A DNA stretch of 64,000 bases, taken from NCBI RefSeq assembly GCF_900277125.1, contig NZ_OPYN01000098.1:27328-91327 (forward strand), in the 5' to 3' direction. A program made the position numbers and the translations under genes. The stretch comes from Pseudomonas inefficax (GTDB lineage: Bacteria; Pseudomonadota; Gammaproteobacteria; Pseudomonadales; Pseudomonadaceae). The notes beneath the pieces are model-generated. The model saw only the letters and a program-made list of their open reading frames with translations, had not been told where the DNA came from and ran no database searches. Of this stretch, positions 8,377 through 16,813 are shown piece by piece (within the stretch, counting starts at the first letter, position 1; each line of letters begins with the position of its first letter).

Positions 8377-8404
8377 ATAGTACCCATTACTTGTAGTAAG
8401 TAAA
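8377..8404 (-). promoter_or_regulatory. Candidate oprI promoter with overlapping dyad
   Basis: On the minus strand TTTACT (8404-8399), 16 bases, TACTAT (8382-8377), about 67 bases before the oprI ATG. A perfect dyad TTACTT-N5-AAGTAA (8387-8403) covers the -35 region and part of the spacer, so it could be an operator. Confidence 0.4.
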
Positions 8405-8701
8405 CTGACTAAGCGCAAGAACTGCAAAAAAAATGTTGCTTGACGCCCTTCCGACAAGATTTGCGACACGCTTGTGAAAAAAACGTCCAGGGTTCGCAAG
8501 CGACTGTAGTACAGGAACTTTTTTGTTGAACTAAGGGTGACTTTAACTGTCCTTCAGCGTCTTAAGCCCTAGTACATCCGGTGGCTGCCGGGCAGGCAGG
8601 CAAGAATGGCACTTGGCTGCATTTTCGCCATTTTTAACCGCCACCACCTTGAGCAATCCCGCCTGCGGCGCCTACTATCTTGTGAGTGCCAGGGGATCCG
8701 A

Positions 8702-8715
8702 ACGATTGCAATCGT
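8702..8715. promoter_or_regulatory. Perfect 14-base palindrome ACGATTGCAATCGT
   Basis: A perfect dyad about 100 bases before the GNAT gene start. Its symmetry and placement suggest a dimeric regulator site; the regulator is unknown. Confidence 0.35.
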
Positions 8716-8817
8716 CCAGTGGTCGAAGGGGCAACAGGTGGCGTAGAGGATTCTGTGCCGGATAAACCACCATCGGTTAAGGTATGGGTCTGCCGAGAAG
8801 ACCTGCGAGGAGTAGTG

Positions 8818-9099
8818 ATGAGCGAAGCGCTGACCATCCACCATGACCAGGCCGGTCATCAGTTCGAGACCAATGTGGACGGACATCGTGCCTATCTGAC
8901 GTACATGGACCTGGGCAAGCAGACGCTGGACATCTATCGCACCTTCGTACCCAACGCCCTGCGCGGCCGCGGGATTGCTGCCGCCCTGACCGAACGGGCC
9001 CTGGAGTATGCTGAACAGATGGGCTACACGGTGATTCCGTCCTGCTCGTACGTGGAGCGCTACATGGAGCGCCAGCAGCGGCATTCGAGCAAGGTCTGA
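8818..9099 (+). CDS. Small GNAT-type N-acetyltransferase (YjdJ-like)
   Basis: 93 residues, the minimal single-domain GNAT found in the Acetyltransf_CG family. The acetyl-CoA pyrophosphate-binding loop R-G-R-G-I-A-A-A-L is at about residues 49-57, and the C-terminal PSCSYVERYM matches the PxCxYxxxY signature of this family. The physiological acceptor is not known. ATG 8818 follows GCGAGGAGTAGTG, a strong ribosome site; the frame is open further upstream but without a better start. Confidence 0.85.
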   Translation: MSEALTIHHDQAGHQFETNVDGHRAYLTYMDLGKQTLDIYRTFVPNALRGRGIAAALTERALEYAEQMGYTVIPSCSYVERYMERQQRHSSKV

Positions 9100-9112
9100 T
9101 TCTGTAAAAAAA

Positions 9113-9220
9113 AGCGGGGCCGCTTCGCGCCCCATCGCGACACAAGGCCGCTCCTACAGGAAATCGCATAACCCTGTAGGAGCGGCCTTGTGTCGCGATG
9201 GGGCGCGAAGCGGCCCCGCT
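9113..9220. repeat. REP doublet (REPIN) 2, CGACACAAGGCCG family; bidirectional terminator
   Basis: Two 48-base arms (9113-9160 and 9173-9220) form a near-perfect inverted repeat with a 12-base loop. Eight A lie immediately to the left and CTTT to the right, so the hairpin can act as an intrinsic terminator for both the GNAT gene and the convergent DAHP synthase gene. Confidence 0.93.
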
Positions 9221-9230
9221 CTTTATCGCA

Positions 9231-10307
9231 TCAGCCGCGCTTACGCTGCGGCAGCACATCCTTCAGCTTGGCCCGCATGCTGCGCAGGGTCTTCTCGGTA
9301 GCCGACCAGTCGATGCAGGCATCGGTGATCGACACGCCGTACTGCAGCTCGTCCAGGTTCTTCGGAATCGATTGGCAGCCCCAGTTCAGGTGGCTCTCGA
9401 CCATCAGGCCGATGATCGACTGGTTGCCTTCGAGGATCTGGTTGGCGACGTTCTCCATCACCAGCGGTTGCAGGGCCGGGTCCTTGTTGGAGTTGGCGTG
9501 GCTGCAGTCGACCATGATGTTGGCCTTAATCTTGGCCTTGGCCAGGTCCTGCTCGCAAAGGGCGACGCTGACCGAGTCGTAGTTCGGCTTGCCGTTGCCA
9601 CCGCGCAGCACCACGTGGCCGTACGGGTTGCCCTTGGTGGTGACGATCGAGACACCGCCTTCCTGGTTGATGCCGAGGAAGCGGTGCGGCTTGGAAACCG
9701 ACTGCAGGGCGTTGATGGCGACGGTCAGGCCGCCGTCGGTGCCGTTCTTGAAGCCGACCGCCGAGGACAGGCCCGAAGCCATTTCGCGGTGGGTCTGCGA
9801 TTCGGTGGTGCGGGCGCCGATGGCCGACCAGCTGATCAGGTCCTGCAGGTACTGCGGGGAAATCGGATCGAGCGCTTCGGTGGCGGTTGGCAGGCCCATT
9901 TCGGCCAGGTCCAGCAGCAGCTTGCGGCCGATGTGCAGGCCATCCTGGATCTTGAACGAGTCATCCAGGTACGGGTCGTTGATCAGGCCTTTCCAGCCGA
10001 CGGTGGTGCGCGGCTTTTCGAAATACACGCGCATGACCAGGTACAGCGTGTCGGACACTTCCTCGGCCAGCACCTTCAGGCGCTCGGCGTACTCGTGGGC
10101 GGCCTTGATGTCGTGGATCGAGCAAGGGCCGACCACGACGAACAGGCGATGGTCCTTGCCGTCGAGAATATTGCGCACCACTTCACGGCCGGCAGTCACG
10201 GTCTGCAGGGCCTTGGCGCTGAGGGGGATTTCCTTCTTGAGCTGATCGGGGGTGATCAGGGTCTCGTTGGAGGCAACGTTCAAGTCATCGATCGGTAAAT
10301 CAGCCAT
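9231..10307 (-). CDS. 3-deoxy-7-phosphoheptulonate (DAHP) synthase, class I
   Basis: 358 residues, the standard AroF/G/H length. It catalyses the first step of the shikimate pathway, condensing phosphoenolpyruvate and erythrose 4-phosphate. Family motifs are clear: VVGPCSIHD (metal-binding Cys), KPRTTVGWKGLINDP (substrate site), GARTTESQTHREMASG, and VDCSHANSNKDP near the C-terminus. The feedback class (Tyr, Phe or Trp) cannot be read safely, so no symbol is given. ATG 10307 gives the family N-terminus MADLPIDDLN. The gene is divergent from the PanE-like gene. Confidence 0.94.
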   Translation of the reverse strand: MADLPIDDLNVASNETLITPDQLKKEIPLSAKALQTVTAGREVVRNILDGKDHRLFVVVGPCSIHDIKAAHEYAERLKVLAEEVSDTLYLVMRVYFEKPRTTVGWKGLINDPYLDDSFKIQDGLHIGRKLLLDLAEMGLPTATEALDPISPQYLQDLISWSAIGARTTESQTHREMASGLSSAVGFKNGTDGGLTVAINALQSVSKPHRFLGINQEGGVSIVTTKGNPYGHVVLRGGNGKPNYDSVSVALCEQDLAKAKIKANIMVDCSHANSNKDPALQPLVMENVANQILEGNQSIIGLMVESHLNWGCQSIPKNLDELQYGVSITDACIDWSATEKTLRSMRAKLKDVLPQRKRG

Positions 10308-10538
10308 CGTGTTACTCGTCAGGTCACGGTGCCGGCCGCCAACTATCCCCGTGCGGCCCAGCAGCAAGAATAATCGCAGCGGGGAGCCGAACCTTAGCGC
10401 GTTACAGGTGGCGCGACAATGGGCTGGGCCCAGTCCGTGTGGGGTTTTTCCGAGATGGCAGGTGTTTGCCATGCATGGGCTGCCCAGCGCTGCGCAACCT
10501 GTGTAAAAAGAGGGCTGACTTTATACCTGGAGATCGGC

Positions 10539-11486
10539 ATGCATCCGCACACACCACGTATCGGCATCATCGGCAGTGGCGCCATCGGCGGCTTCTATGG
10601 GTTGATGCTGGCCCGAGCCGGCTTCGATGTGCATTTTCTGTTGCGCAGCGAGTACGAGGTTGTCCGCGAGCAGGGGGTTACCGTGGAAAGTGCCGTGCAT
10701 GGCAACTTGCAGATAAAGGTGCAGGCCTATGCCAGTGCCGCCGACATGCCGCCCTGCGACTGGCTGCTGGTGGGAGCCAAGGCCACCAGCAATGACCAGT
10801 TGGCGCCGCTGATCGTGCAGGCGGCCGCACCGGGTGCCAAGGTGGTGCTGCTGCAGAACGGCCTGGGCGTGGAGGAGCAGTTGCGCCCGGCCTTGCGCAG
10901 CGATATGCACCTGCTGGGCGGCCTGTGTTTCATCTGCGTCAACCGCCAGGCGCCCGGCGTGGTCCGCCACCAGGCCCTGGGGGCGGTCAACCTCGGCTAC
11001 CACAGCGGGCCGGCCAGCGATGGCGGTGCCGCGTTGGTCAATGAAGGCGTGGGGCTGTTCCGGGCCGCAGGTATCGACTCGCAGGCCATGCCCGACCTGG
11101 CCCAGGCACGCTGGCAGAAGCTGGTGTGGAACGTGCCCTATAACGGCCTGTCGGTGCTGCTCGGTGCCAGCACCACGCCGCTGATGGCCGACAGCCATGC
11201 TCGCGCCCTGATCCAGGCCTTGATGGCCGAGGTGGTGCAGGGTGCGGCCGCGTGTGGCCATGTGTTACCCGAGGGGTATGCCGAGCACCTGTTCCAGGTG
11301 ACCGAGCGCATGCCCGACTACTGGCCCAGCATGTACCACGACCATGTCCACAAGCGCCCGCTGGAACTGCAGGCTATCTATGCCGAGCCGTTGGCACAGG
11401 CGCGCGCGGCAGGCTGCCGCTTGCCGCGCATGGAGATGCTGTACCAGGCGCTGGCTTTCATCGACCGAGGTGCACAGCCTCGCTGA
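10539..11486 (+). CDS. Ketopantoate reductase family protein (2-dehydropantoate 2-reductase, PanE-like)
   Basis: 315 residues. The N-terminal Rossmann fold has IGIIGSGAIGGFYG for NADPH (residues about 8-21). The C-terminal helical ApbA domain carries KLVWNVPYNGLSVLLG, which holds the catalytic Lys and the two Asn expected for PanE. The reaction reduces ketopantoate to pantoate in coenzyme A synthesis. Pseudomonads carry several paralogues of this family, so the true substrate may be another 2-oxo acid. ATG 10539 was chosen for the GGAG six bases upstream and the immediate start of the Rossmann fold. Confidence 0.85.
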   Translation: MHPHTPRIGIIGSGAIGGFYGLMLARAGFDVHFLLRSEYEVVREQGVTVESAVHGNLQIKVQAYASAADMPPCDWLLVGAKATSNDQLAPLIVQAAAPGAKVVLLQNGLGVEEQLRPALRSDMHLLGGLCFICVNRQAPGVVRHQALGAVNLGYHSGPASDGGAALVNEGVGLFRAAGIDSQAMPDLAQARWQKLVWNVPYNGLSVLLGASTTPLMADSHARALIQALMAEVVQGAAACGHVLPEGYAEHLFQVTERMPDYWPSMYHDHVHKRPLELQAIYAEPLAQARAAGCRLPRMEMLYQALAFIDRGAQPR

Positions 11487-11527
11487 GCGTGGCTTTGGTC
11501 CTGCCGGGGCTCTCTAGCCCGCGTCGG

Positions 11528-11565
11528 CAGCGCGCCGGACGGCAAAGCGTGCGTCCGGCGCGCTG
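11528..11565 (+). terminator. Hairpin after the PanE-like gene
   Basis: A 14-base perfect stem CAGCGCGCCGGACG (11528-11541) with its complement at 11552-11565 and a 10-base loop. There is no T-run, so termination is possible but not certain. Confidence 0.55.
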
Positions 11566-11610
11566 CTAAGCTGAAGCTTGCCCTGCCGCAGCGGCAGTCG
11601 AGGAGGTCGA

Positions 11611-12108
11611 ATGATCCACTCCATGCTGTACGCCACCGACCTCGGTGTCTACGCCCCTTTTGTCATGCAACACGCGCTGGCGCTGGCGCGCACTTTCGGC
11701 GCCGAGTTGTATGTGATCCACGCGGTAGAGCCCATGGGCCAGTTCGCTGAATCTCTGCTGCAAAGCTACCTCGATGAACAGACGCTCGATCAGTTGCACA
11801 GCCAGGGGGTGAACACGGTGATGGCCAATATCGAGCAGCGTGTGCTGGAAAACTTTCGCGACGAACTGGGCGAGGAGGCCGACCTGGCGGTGATCAAGGC
11901 AGTGCGGGTGCGCCAGGGTGACCCGGCGCAGGTGATCCTCGACCAGGCGCAGCGGCTGAGCGTCGACCTGCTGATTTTCGGCAGCCACAGTGCTGGCGCC
12001 GGCGTGGATGTGCCATTGGGGCGCACGGCGGTAAGGCTGCTGCAGCTGTCGCCGGTACCGGTGTACATGGTGCCGCTGGCACAGCATTTGGGGCGTAGGA
12101 AAGCATGA
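11611..12108 (+). CDS. Universal stress protein (UspA family)
   Basis: 165 residues. The UspA fold is visible as a beta strand MIHSMLYATDLG, followed by helix FVMQHALALARTFGAELYVIHA. The C-terminal nucleotide loop is LLIFGSHSAGAGVDVPLGRTAVRLLQLSPVPVYMVP; the usual G-x2-G-x9-G-[ST] is imperfect (SHSAGAG... GRTAVRLL), so ATP binding is plausible but not assured. ATG 11611 follows GAGGAGG. Function in stress endurance is general family knowledge; no specific partner is evident. Confidence 0.88.
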   Translation: MIHSMLYATDLGVYAPFVMQHALALARTFGAELYVIHAVEPMGQFAESLLQSYLDEQTLDQLHSQGVNTVMANIEQRVLENFRDELGEEADLAVIKAVRVRQGDPAQVILDQAQRLSVDLLIFGSHSAGAGVDVPLGRTAVRLLQLSPVPVYMVPLAQHLGRRKA

Positions 12109-12148
12109 AGATGGCTGTAGGCCATTTCGCGCGGCATGTAACAAAATA

Positions 12149-12170
12149 GTTCTAGATTTATTTCCAGAAC
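12149..12170. promoter_or_regulatory. Dyad in the cysB promoter region
   Basis: GTTCT (12149-12153) and AGAAC (12166-12170) form the ends of an imperfect 22-base dyad in an AT-rich stretch about 70 bases before cysB. CysB and related LysR proteins repress their own genes, so this is a candidate autoregulatory site; the sequence alone does not prove it. Confidence 0.35.
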
Positions 12171-12176
12171 CACTAA

Positions 12177-13211
<1,035 letters not shown>

Positions 13212-13223
13212 TCCTGGAATACT

Positions 13224-13340
13224 GGGGCTGCTTCGCGGCCCATCGCCGGCAAGCCGGCTCCCACAGGGTTAGCGTTGCCTGTGGGCTTGTGACACTCCTG
13301 TGGGAGCTGGCTTGCCGGCGATGGGCTGTGAAACAGCCCC
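13224..13340. repeat. REP doublet (REPIN) 3, GCCGGCAAGCCGGC family
   Basis: Arms at 13224-13267 and about 13297-13340 begin and end GGGGCTG/CAGCCCC and contain GCCGGCAAGCCGGC-type cores. The element fills the gap between convergent cysB and cysH. Confidence 0.9.
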
Positions 13341-13347
13341 GGCTATC

Positions 13348-14082
13348 TCAAGCCTTGCTGATCAGGTTGCCAGCGTGCAGCCCGCATTCCTTCTGCGTCG
13401 ACTCTTCCCACCACCAACGCCCTTCACGTTCATGCTGGTTTGGCAACACCGGCCGGGTGCAGGGCTCGCAGCCAATGCTGATGAAGCCGCGCTCGTGCAG
13501 GCTGTTGTACGGCAGTTCCAGCATACGGATATAGCCCCACACTTCCTCGCTGGTCATCTGCGCCAACGGGTTGAACTTGTACAGGGTGCGCTCGGGGGTA
13601 GAGAAGGCGCTGTCGATTTCCACTGCCGCCACCTGGCTACGAGTGCCCGGGCTCTGGTCGCGGCGCTGACCGGTGGCCCAGGCGCTGACGGTGGCAAGCT
13701 TGCGACGCAGCGGCTCGATCTTGCGGATGCCGCAGCACTCGCCATGGCCGTCCTTGTAGAAGCTGAACAGGCCCTTTTCCTTGACGAACGGGTCAAGCTT
13801 GGCGCGGTCGGGGCTGAGAATTTCGATCGGCAGGTTGTACTGCTCGCGGACCTGGTCGATGAACCGGTAGGTCTCCGGGTGCAGGCGGCCGGTGTCGAGG
13901 CTGAACACCTTGACCTGCTTGTTCAGCTTCCAGGCCATGTCCACCAGCACCACGTCCTCGGCGCCGCTGAAGGAGATCCACAGGTCATCACCGAAGTGCT
14001 CGAAGGCAAGCTTGAGGATATCCTGCGGGGACTTGTTGGCATAGGTCGCGGCCAGGGCGGCGACGTCGAAGGGTTGGCTCAT
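13348..14082 (-). CDS. cysH: Phosphoadenylyl/adenylyl-sulfate reductase, assimilatory APS type
   Basis: 244 residues. The PAPS-reductase fold starts with [15 protein letters not shown] (ATP-pyrophosphatase-like P-loop) and ends with KECGLHAGN, which carries the catalytic cysteine. Two extra cysteine pairs, CCGIRK (about residue 133) and GCEPC (about 218), form the [4Fe-4S] site that marks APS reductases rather than E. coli-type PAPS reductases. It reduces activated sulfate to sulfite with thioredoxin. ATG 14082 is the first start giving the family N-terminus. Its position beside cysB fits sulfur control. Confidence 0.95.
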   Translation of the reverse strand: MSQPFDVAALAATYANKSPQDILKLAFEHFGDDLWISFSGAEDVVLVDMAWKLNKQVKVFSLDTGRLHPETYRFIDQVREQYNLPIEILSPDRAKLDPFVKEKGLFSFYKDGHGECCGIRKIEPLRRKLATVSAWATGQRRDQSPGTRSQVAAVEIDSAFSTPERTLYKFNPLAQMTSEEVWGYIRMLELPYNSLHERGFISIGCEPCTRPVLPNQHEREGRWWWEESTQKECGLHAGNLISKA

Positions 14083-14169
14083 CAGGCGGTTTCCATCTTG
14101 GCTGTGGCGCTGTGCGCTCGTAGTGAGGTGATGGTAACAAAAAATGGCGGGGTAGACGGGCCGATATCG

Positions 14170-14272
14170 GCGGCGCCTGCTTCGCGGGTAAACCCGCTCC
14201 CACAGGTATGATGCAGCCCTTCAGATATGCACAGAACCTGTGGGAGCGGGTTTACCCGCGAAGAATCCGCCA
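14170..14272. repeat. REP doublet (REPIN) 4, GGGTAAACCC family
   Basis: Facing arms with cores GCGGGTAAACCCGC (about 14183-14196) and GCGGGTTTACCCGC (about 14246-14260), between cysH and pabB, which lie on the same strand. Confidence 0.9.
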
Positions 14273-14276
14273 CCGA

Positions 14277-15620
14277 TCACAAGCCTTGCAAGGTCTCCAT
14301 CAACACCCGCACCTTGGCAATCGACTCTTCATATTCGGCCTGCCACTCGGAGTCGGCCACCACCGCGCCGCCGCCCCAGCAGCTGACCTGCCCACCCTTG
14401 ACCAGCAGGCTGCGAATGGCAATCGAACTGTCCATCTCGCCGCGCACATCCACGTAGAGCAGTGAGCCGCAGTACAGCGCCCGGCGCGCCGGCTCCAGTT
14501 CGTCGATGATCTGCATGGCACGGATCTTCGGCGCGCCGGTGATCGAACCGCCGGGGAAGCTGTCGCCGATCAGGTCAAGGGCATCCTTGTCGCTGGCCAG
14601 CTGGCCGGTGATGCTGCTGACCAGGTGGTGCACATTGGGGTAGCTCTCCAGGCTGAACAGCTCCGGCACCTTTACCGAGCCGATCTCGCAGGTACGCCCC
14701 AGGTCGTTGCGCAGCAGGTCGACAATCATCAGGTTTTCCGAGCGATCCTTGGGGCTATGCAGCAGCTCCTCGGCATTGCGCATGTCTTCGGCCGGGTTGC
14801 TGGCGCGCGGGCGGGTGCCCTTGATCGGCCGGGTTTCCACCTGGCGCTGGCTGACGCGGATGAAGCGCTCGGGCGAAAAGCTCAGCAGGGCGCTGCCGTC
14901 GGCCAGTTGCTGGTAGCCGGAGAAGGGGGTGGGGCAGGCTTTGCGCAGGGCCTGGTAAGCGTGCCACGGGTCGCCCTGGCAGGGCGCGCGGAAGCGCTGG
15001 GTAAGGTTGATCTGGTAGCAGTCGCCGGCCTGAATGTAGCGCTGCACCCGGTCAAAGGCGGCCTTGTACTGCTCGGGCTGAAGGTCGCCGGCCATCGGCG
15101 CAAGTAGCTGGAAGCTACCGTGTTCCGCGTTGTCGACACCTTCGAACAGGGCGATCAGGCGTTCCCGTTCGCTGCCCGGCAGGCTCGGGTGGAGCACCAG
15201 TTGGCTGGTCGCGCGCTGGTGGTCGGTAACCAGCGCCCAGGCATACAGGCCCAGTTGCGCATCTGGCAGGCCAAGGTCGTCCACCGCCTGGCTGGGCAGG
15301 TGTTCAAGCCGGCGGCCGAAGTCATAGCTCAGGTAGCCGATCAGACCGCCAGCAAACGGCAGTTCGCTGCCTGCGGGCAATTGGGCATGGCCTAGTTGGG
15401 CCAGGCCGGCGCGCAGGCGCTGGAGGAAGGTGCGGCCATCTTCGTCGGGCTGTGCCTGCAGGTGTTGCAGCGGCCAGGCGCTGAGCAGGTCGAAGCGCCC
15501 GCGCTCGGCGCCGGGGCGGGCGCTGTCCAGCAGGATCGCGCCGGGGGCCTGGCGCAGGCGAGCGAAATAGGCGGCAGGGTCGGGCTGGTAGGGCAGGGGG
15601 TGGAGCGTACAGGTCGGCAT
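14277..15620 (-). CDS. pabB: Aminodeoxychorismate synthase component I
   Basis: 447 residues. It converts chorismate plus ammonia (from the PabA glutaminase) to 4-amino-4-deoxychorismate for folate synthesis. The chorismate-binding domain (about 170-445) holds the motif PIKGTRPR; the Lys in place of Ala (PIAGT in TrpE) is the hallmark of PabB. Other conserved blocks are KDRSENLMIVDLLRNDLGR-type, LESYPNVHHLVS and PGGSITGAPK. The N-terminal half is the divergent anthranilate-synthase-I-like region. ATG 15620 gives MPTCTLHPLPY. pabA is not in the window, as usual for pseudomonads. Confidence 0.94.
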   Translation of the reverse strand: MPTCTLHPLPYQPDPAAYFARLRQAPGAILLDSARPGAERGRFDLLSAWPLQHLQAQPDEDGRTFLQRLRAGLAQLGHAQLPAGSELPFAGGLIGYLSYDFGRRLEHLPSQAVDDLGLPDAQLGLYAWALVTDHQRATSQLVLHPSLPGSERERLIALFEGVDNAEHGSFQLLAPMAGDLQPEQYKAAFDRVQRYIQAGDCYQINLTQRFRAPCQGDPWHAYQALRKACPTPFSGYQQLADGSALLSFSPERFIRVSQRQVETRPIKGTRPRASNPAEDMRNAEELLHSPKDRSENLMIVDLLRNDLGRTCEIGSVKVPELFSLESYPNVHHLVSSITGQLASDKDALDLIGDSFPGGSITGAPKIRAMQIIDELEPARRALYCGSLLYVDVRGEMDSSIAIRSLLVKGGQVSCWGGGAVVADSEWQAEYEESIAKVRVLMETLQGL

Positions 15621-15720
15621 CAGTGTGGACGGCGATGTAAAAGCGAGGAGGGCGATTGTAGACCTGTGCAGGAAATGCGCCTAGCTTTGTGGCGACATTC
15701 AAGCACTGGGTTTCGCCCTT

Positions 15721-15823
15721 GGGGCCGCCTCGCGGCTCGTTCGCAGCACAAGGCTGCTCCTACAGGATATTGCGTGATCCTGTAGGAGCAGCCTTGTGCT
15801 GCGAATGGGCTGCTGGGCAGCCC
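15721..15823. repeat. REP doublet (REPIN) 5, GCAGCACAAGGCTGC family
   Basis: Arms 15740-15769 and 15777-15805 contain TTCGCAGCACAAGGCTGC and its complement; flanking GGGGCCGCC/GGCAGCCC extend the pairing. It lies between pabB and the ATP-grasp gene. Confidence 0.9.
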
Positions 15824-15832
15824 TTGGCGATT

Positions 15833-16813
15833 TCAACGCGGATGCACGTGCCCGAACAACCCTTGCGATACCCGAACCCGCTGCTCGGCATTTTCGCTGA
15901 TGCCATCCTTGGCCAGCGCCTCCAGGTGCGCCTCGATGGCGTGGGTGCGCTGGGTCAGGCCGCAGTCGTTGGCGATCTGGATGTTCAGGCCGGGGCGGGC
16001 GTTGAGTTCGAGAATCAGCGGCCCCTTGTCCTGGTCCAGCACCATGTCGACACCGATGTAGCCCAGGCCACACAGCTCGTAGCAACCGGCGGCCAGCTTC
16101 ATGAAGCCGTCCCAGTTCGGCAGTTGCACGCCATCCACCGCGTTGGTGGTGTCCGGGTGCTTGCTGATGATGTTGTTCAGCCAGGTGCCGCGCAGGGTGA
16201 CGCCGGTGGCCAGGTCGACACCCACGCCGATGGCGCCCTGGTGCAGGTTGGCCTTGCCGCCGGACTGGCGGGTCGGCAGGCGCAGCATGGCCATTACCGG
16301 GTAGCCCATCAGCACGATGATGCGGATGTCCGGCACGCCTTCGTAGCTGATGCTCTTGAAGATCTGGTCGGGGGTGACCCGGTACTCGATCAGCGCACGG
16401 TCGCGATGGCCGCCCAGCGAGTACAGGCCGGTGAGGATGCTCGAGATCTGGTGCTCGATTTCCTCGTGGCTGATGATCTTGCCCGACACCGTGCGGTAGC
16501 GGTCCTCGAAGCGATCGGCGATCACCAGGATGCCGTCACCGCCGGCGCCTTGCGCCGGCTTGATGACGAAATCGCTGCGCCCGCCGATGATCTGGTCGAG
16601 CTTGTCGATCTCTTTCTCGGTCTCGATGATGCCGTACATTTCCGGCACATGGATACCGGCCGCCAGGGCGCGCTCCTTGGTGATGATCTTGTCGTCGACG
16701 ATCGGGTACAGGTGGCGCTTGTTGTACTTCAACACGTAGTCCGCGTTGCGCCGGTTGATACCCATGATGCCCCGGGCCTCCAGGGCTTTCCACGTCTTGA
16801 TCAGGCCAAACAT
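15833..16813 (-). CDS. ATP-grasp ligase, RimK-related (alpha-L-glutamate ligase-like protein)
   Basis: 326 residues with an ATP-grasp fold: an N-terminal MGINRRNADYVLKYNKRH block, ATP-binding FVIKPAQGAGGDGILV (about 96-111), a glycine-rich LRLPTRQSGGKANLHQGAIGVGVD, and the metal-binding ILELNARPGLNIQIAN near residue 275. This subfamily resembles RimK, which adds glutamates to ribosomal protein S6, but its acceptor is unknown. It is the last gene of a three-gene operon; its ATG shares one base with the stop of the 7TM gene (TGATG). An amide-bond-forming role in envelope peptide or metabolite modification is an inference from the family. Confidence 0.9.
   Translation of the reverse strand: MFGLIKTWKALEARGIMGINRRNADYVLKYNKRHLYPIVDDKIITKERALAAGIHVPEMYGIIETEKEIDKLDQIIGGRSDFVIKPAQGAGGDGILVIADRFEDRYRTVSGKIISHEEIEHQISSILTGLYSLGGHRDRALIEYRVTPDQIFKSISYEGVPDIRIIVLMGYPVMAMLRLPTRQSGGKANLHQGAIGVGVDLATGVTLRGTWLNNIISKHPDTTNAVDGVQLPNWDGFMKLAAGCYELCGLGYIGVDMVLDQDKGPLILELNARPGLNIQIANDCGLTQRTHAIEAHLEALAKDGISENAEQRVRVSQGLFGHVHPR

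Larger units (their letters stand above)
8310..8817. other. Intergenic region between divergent oprI and the GNAT gene
   Basis: 508 bases without a supported gene. The oprI side (8310-8560) is AT-rich with homopolymer A/T runs, as expected for a very strong promoter. The GNAT side (8560-8817) is GC-richer and holds a perfect 14-base palindrome at 8702-8715. No RNA gene was recognised. Confidence 0.6.

Noticed and set aside
8606..8621. Sigma-54-like promoter TGGCACTTGGCTGC before the GNAT gene
   Set aside because: The GG-to-GC distance is 9 bases instead of the required 10, and the -12 element lacks TTGC.
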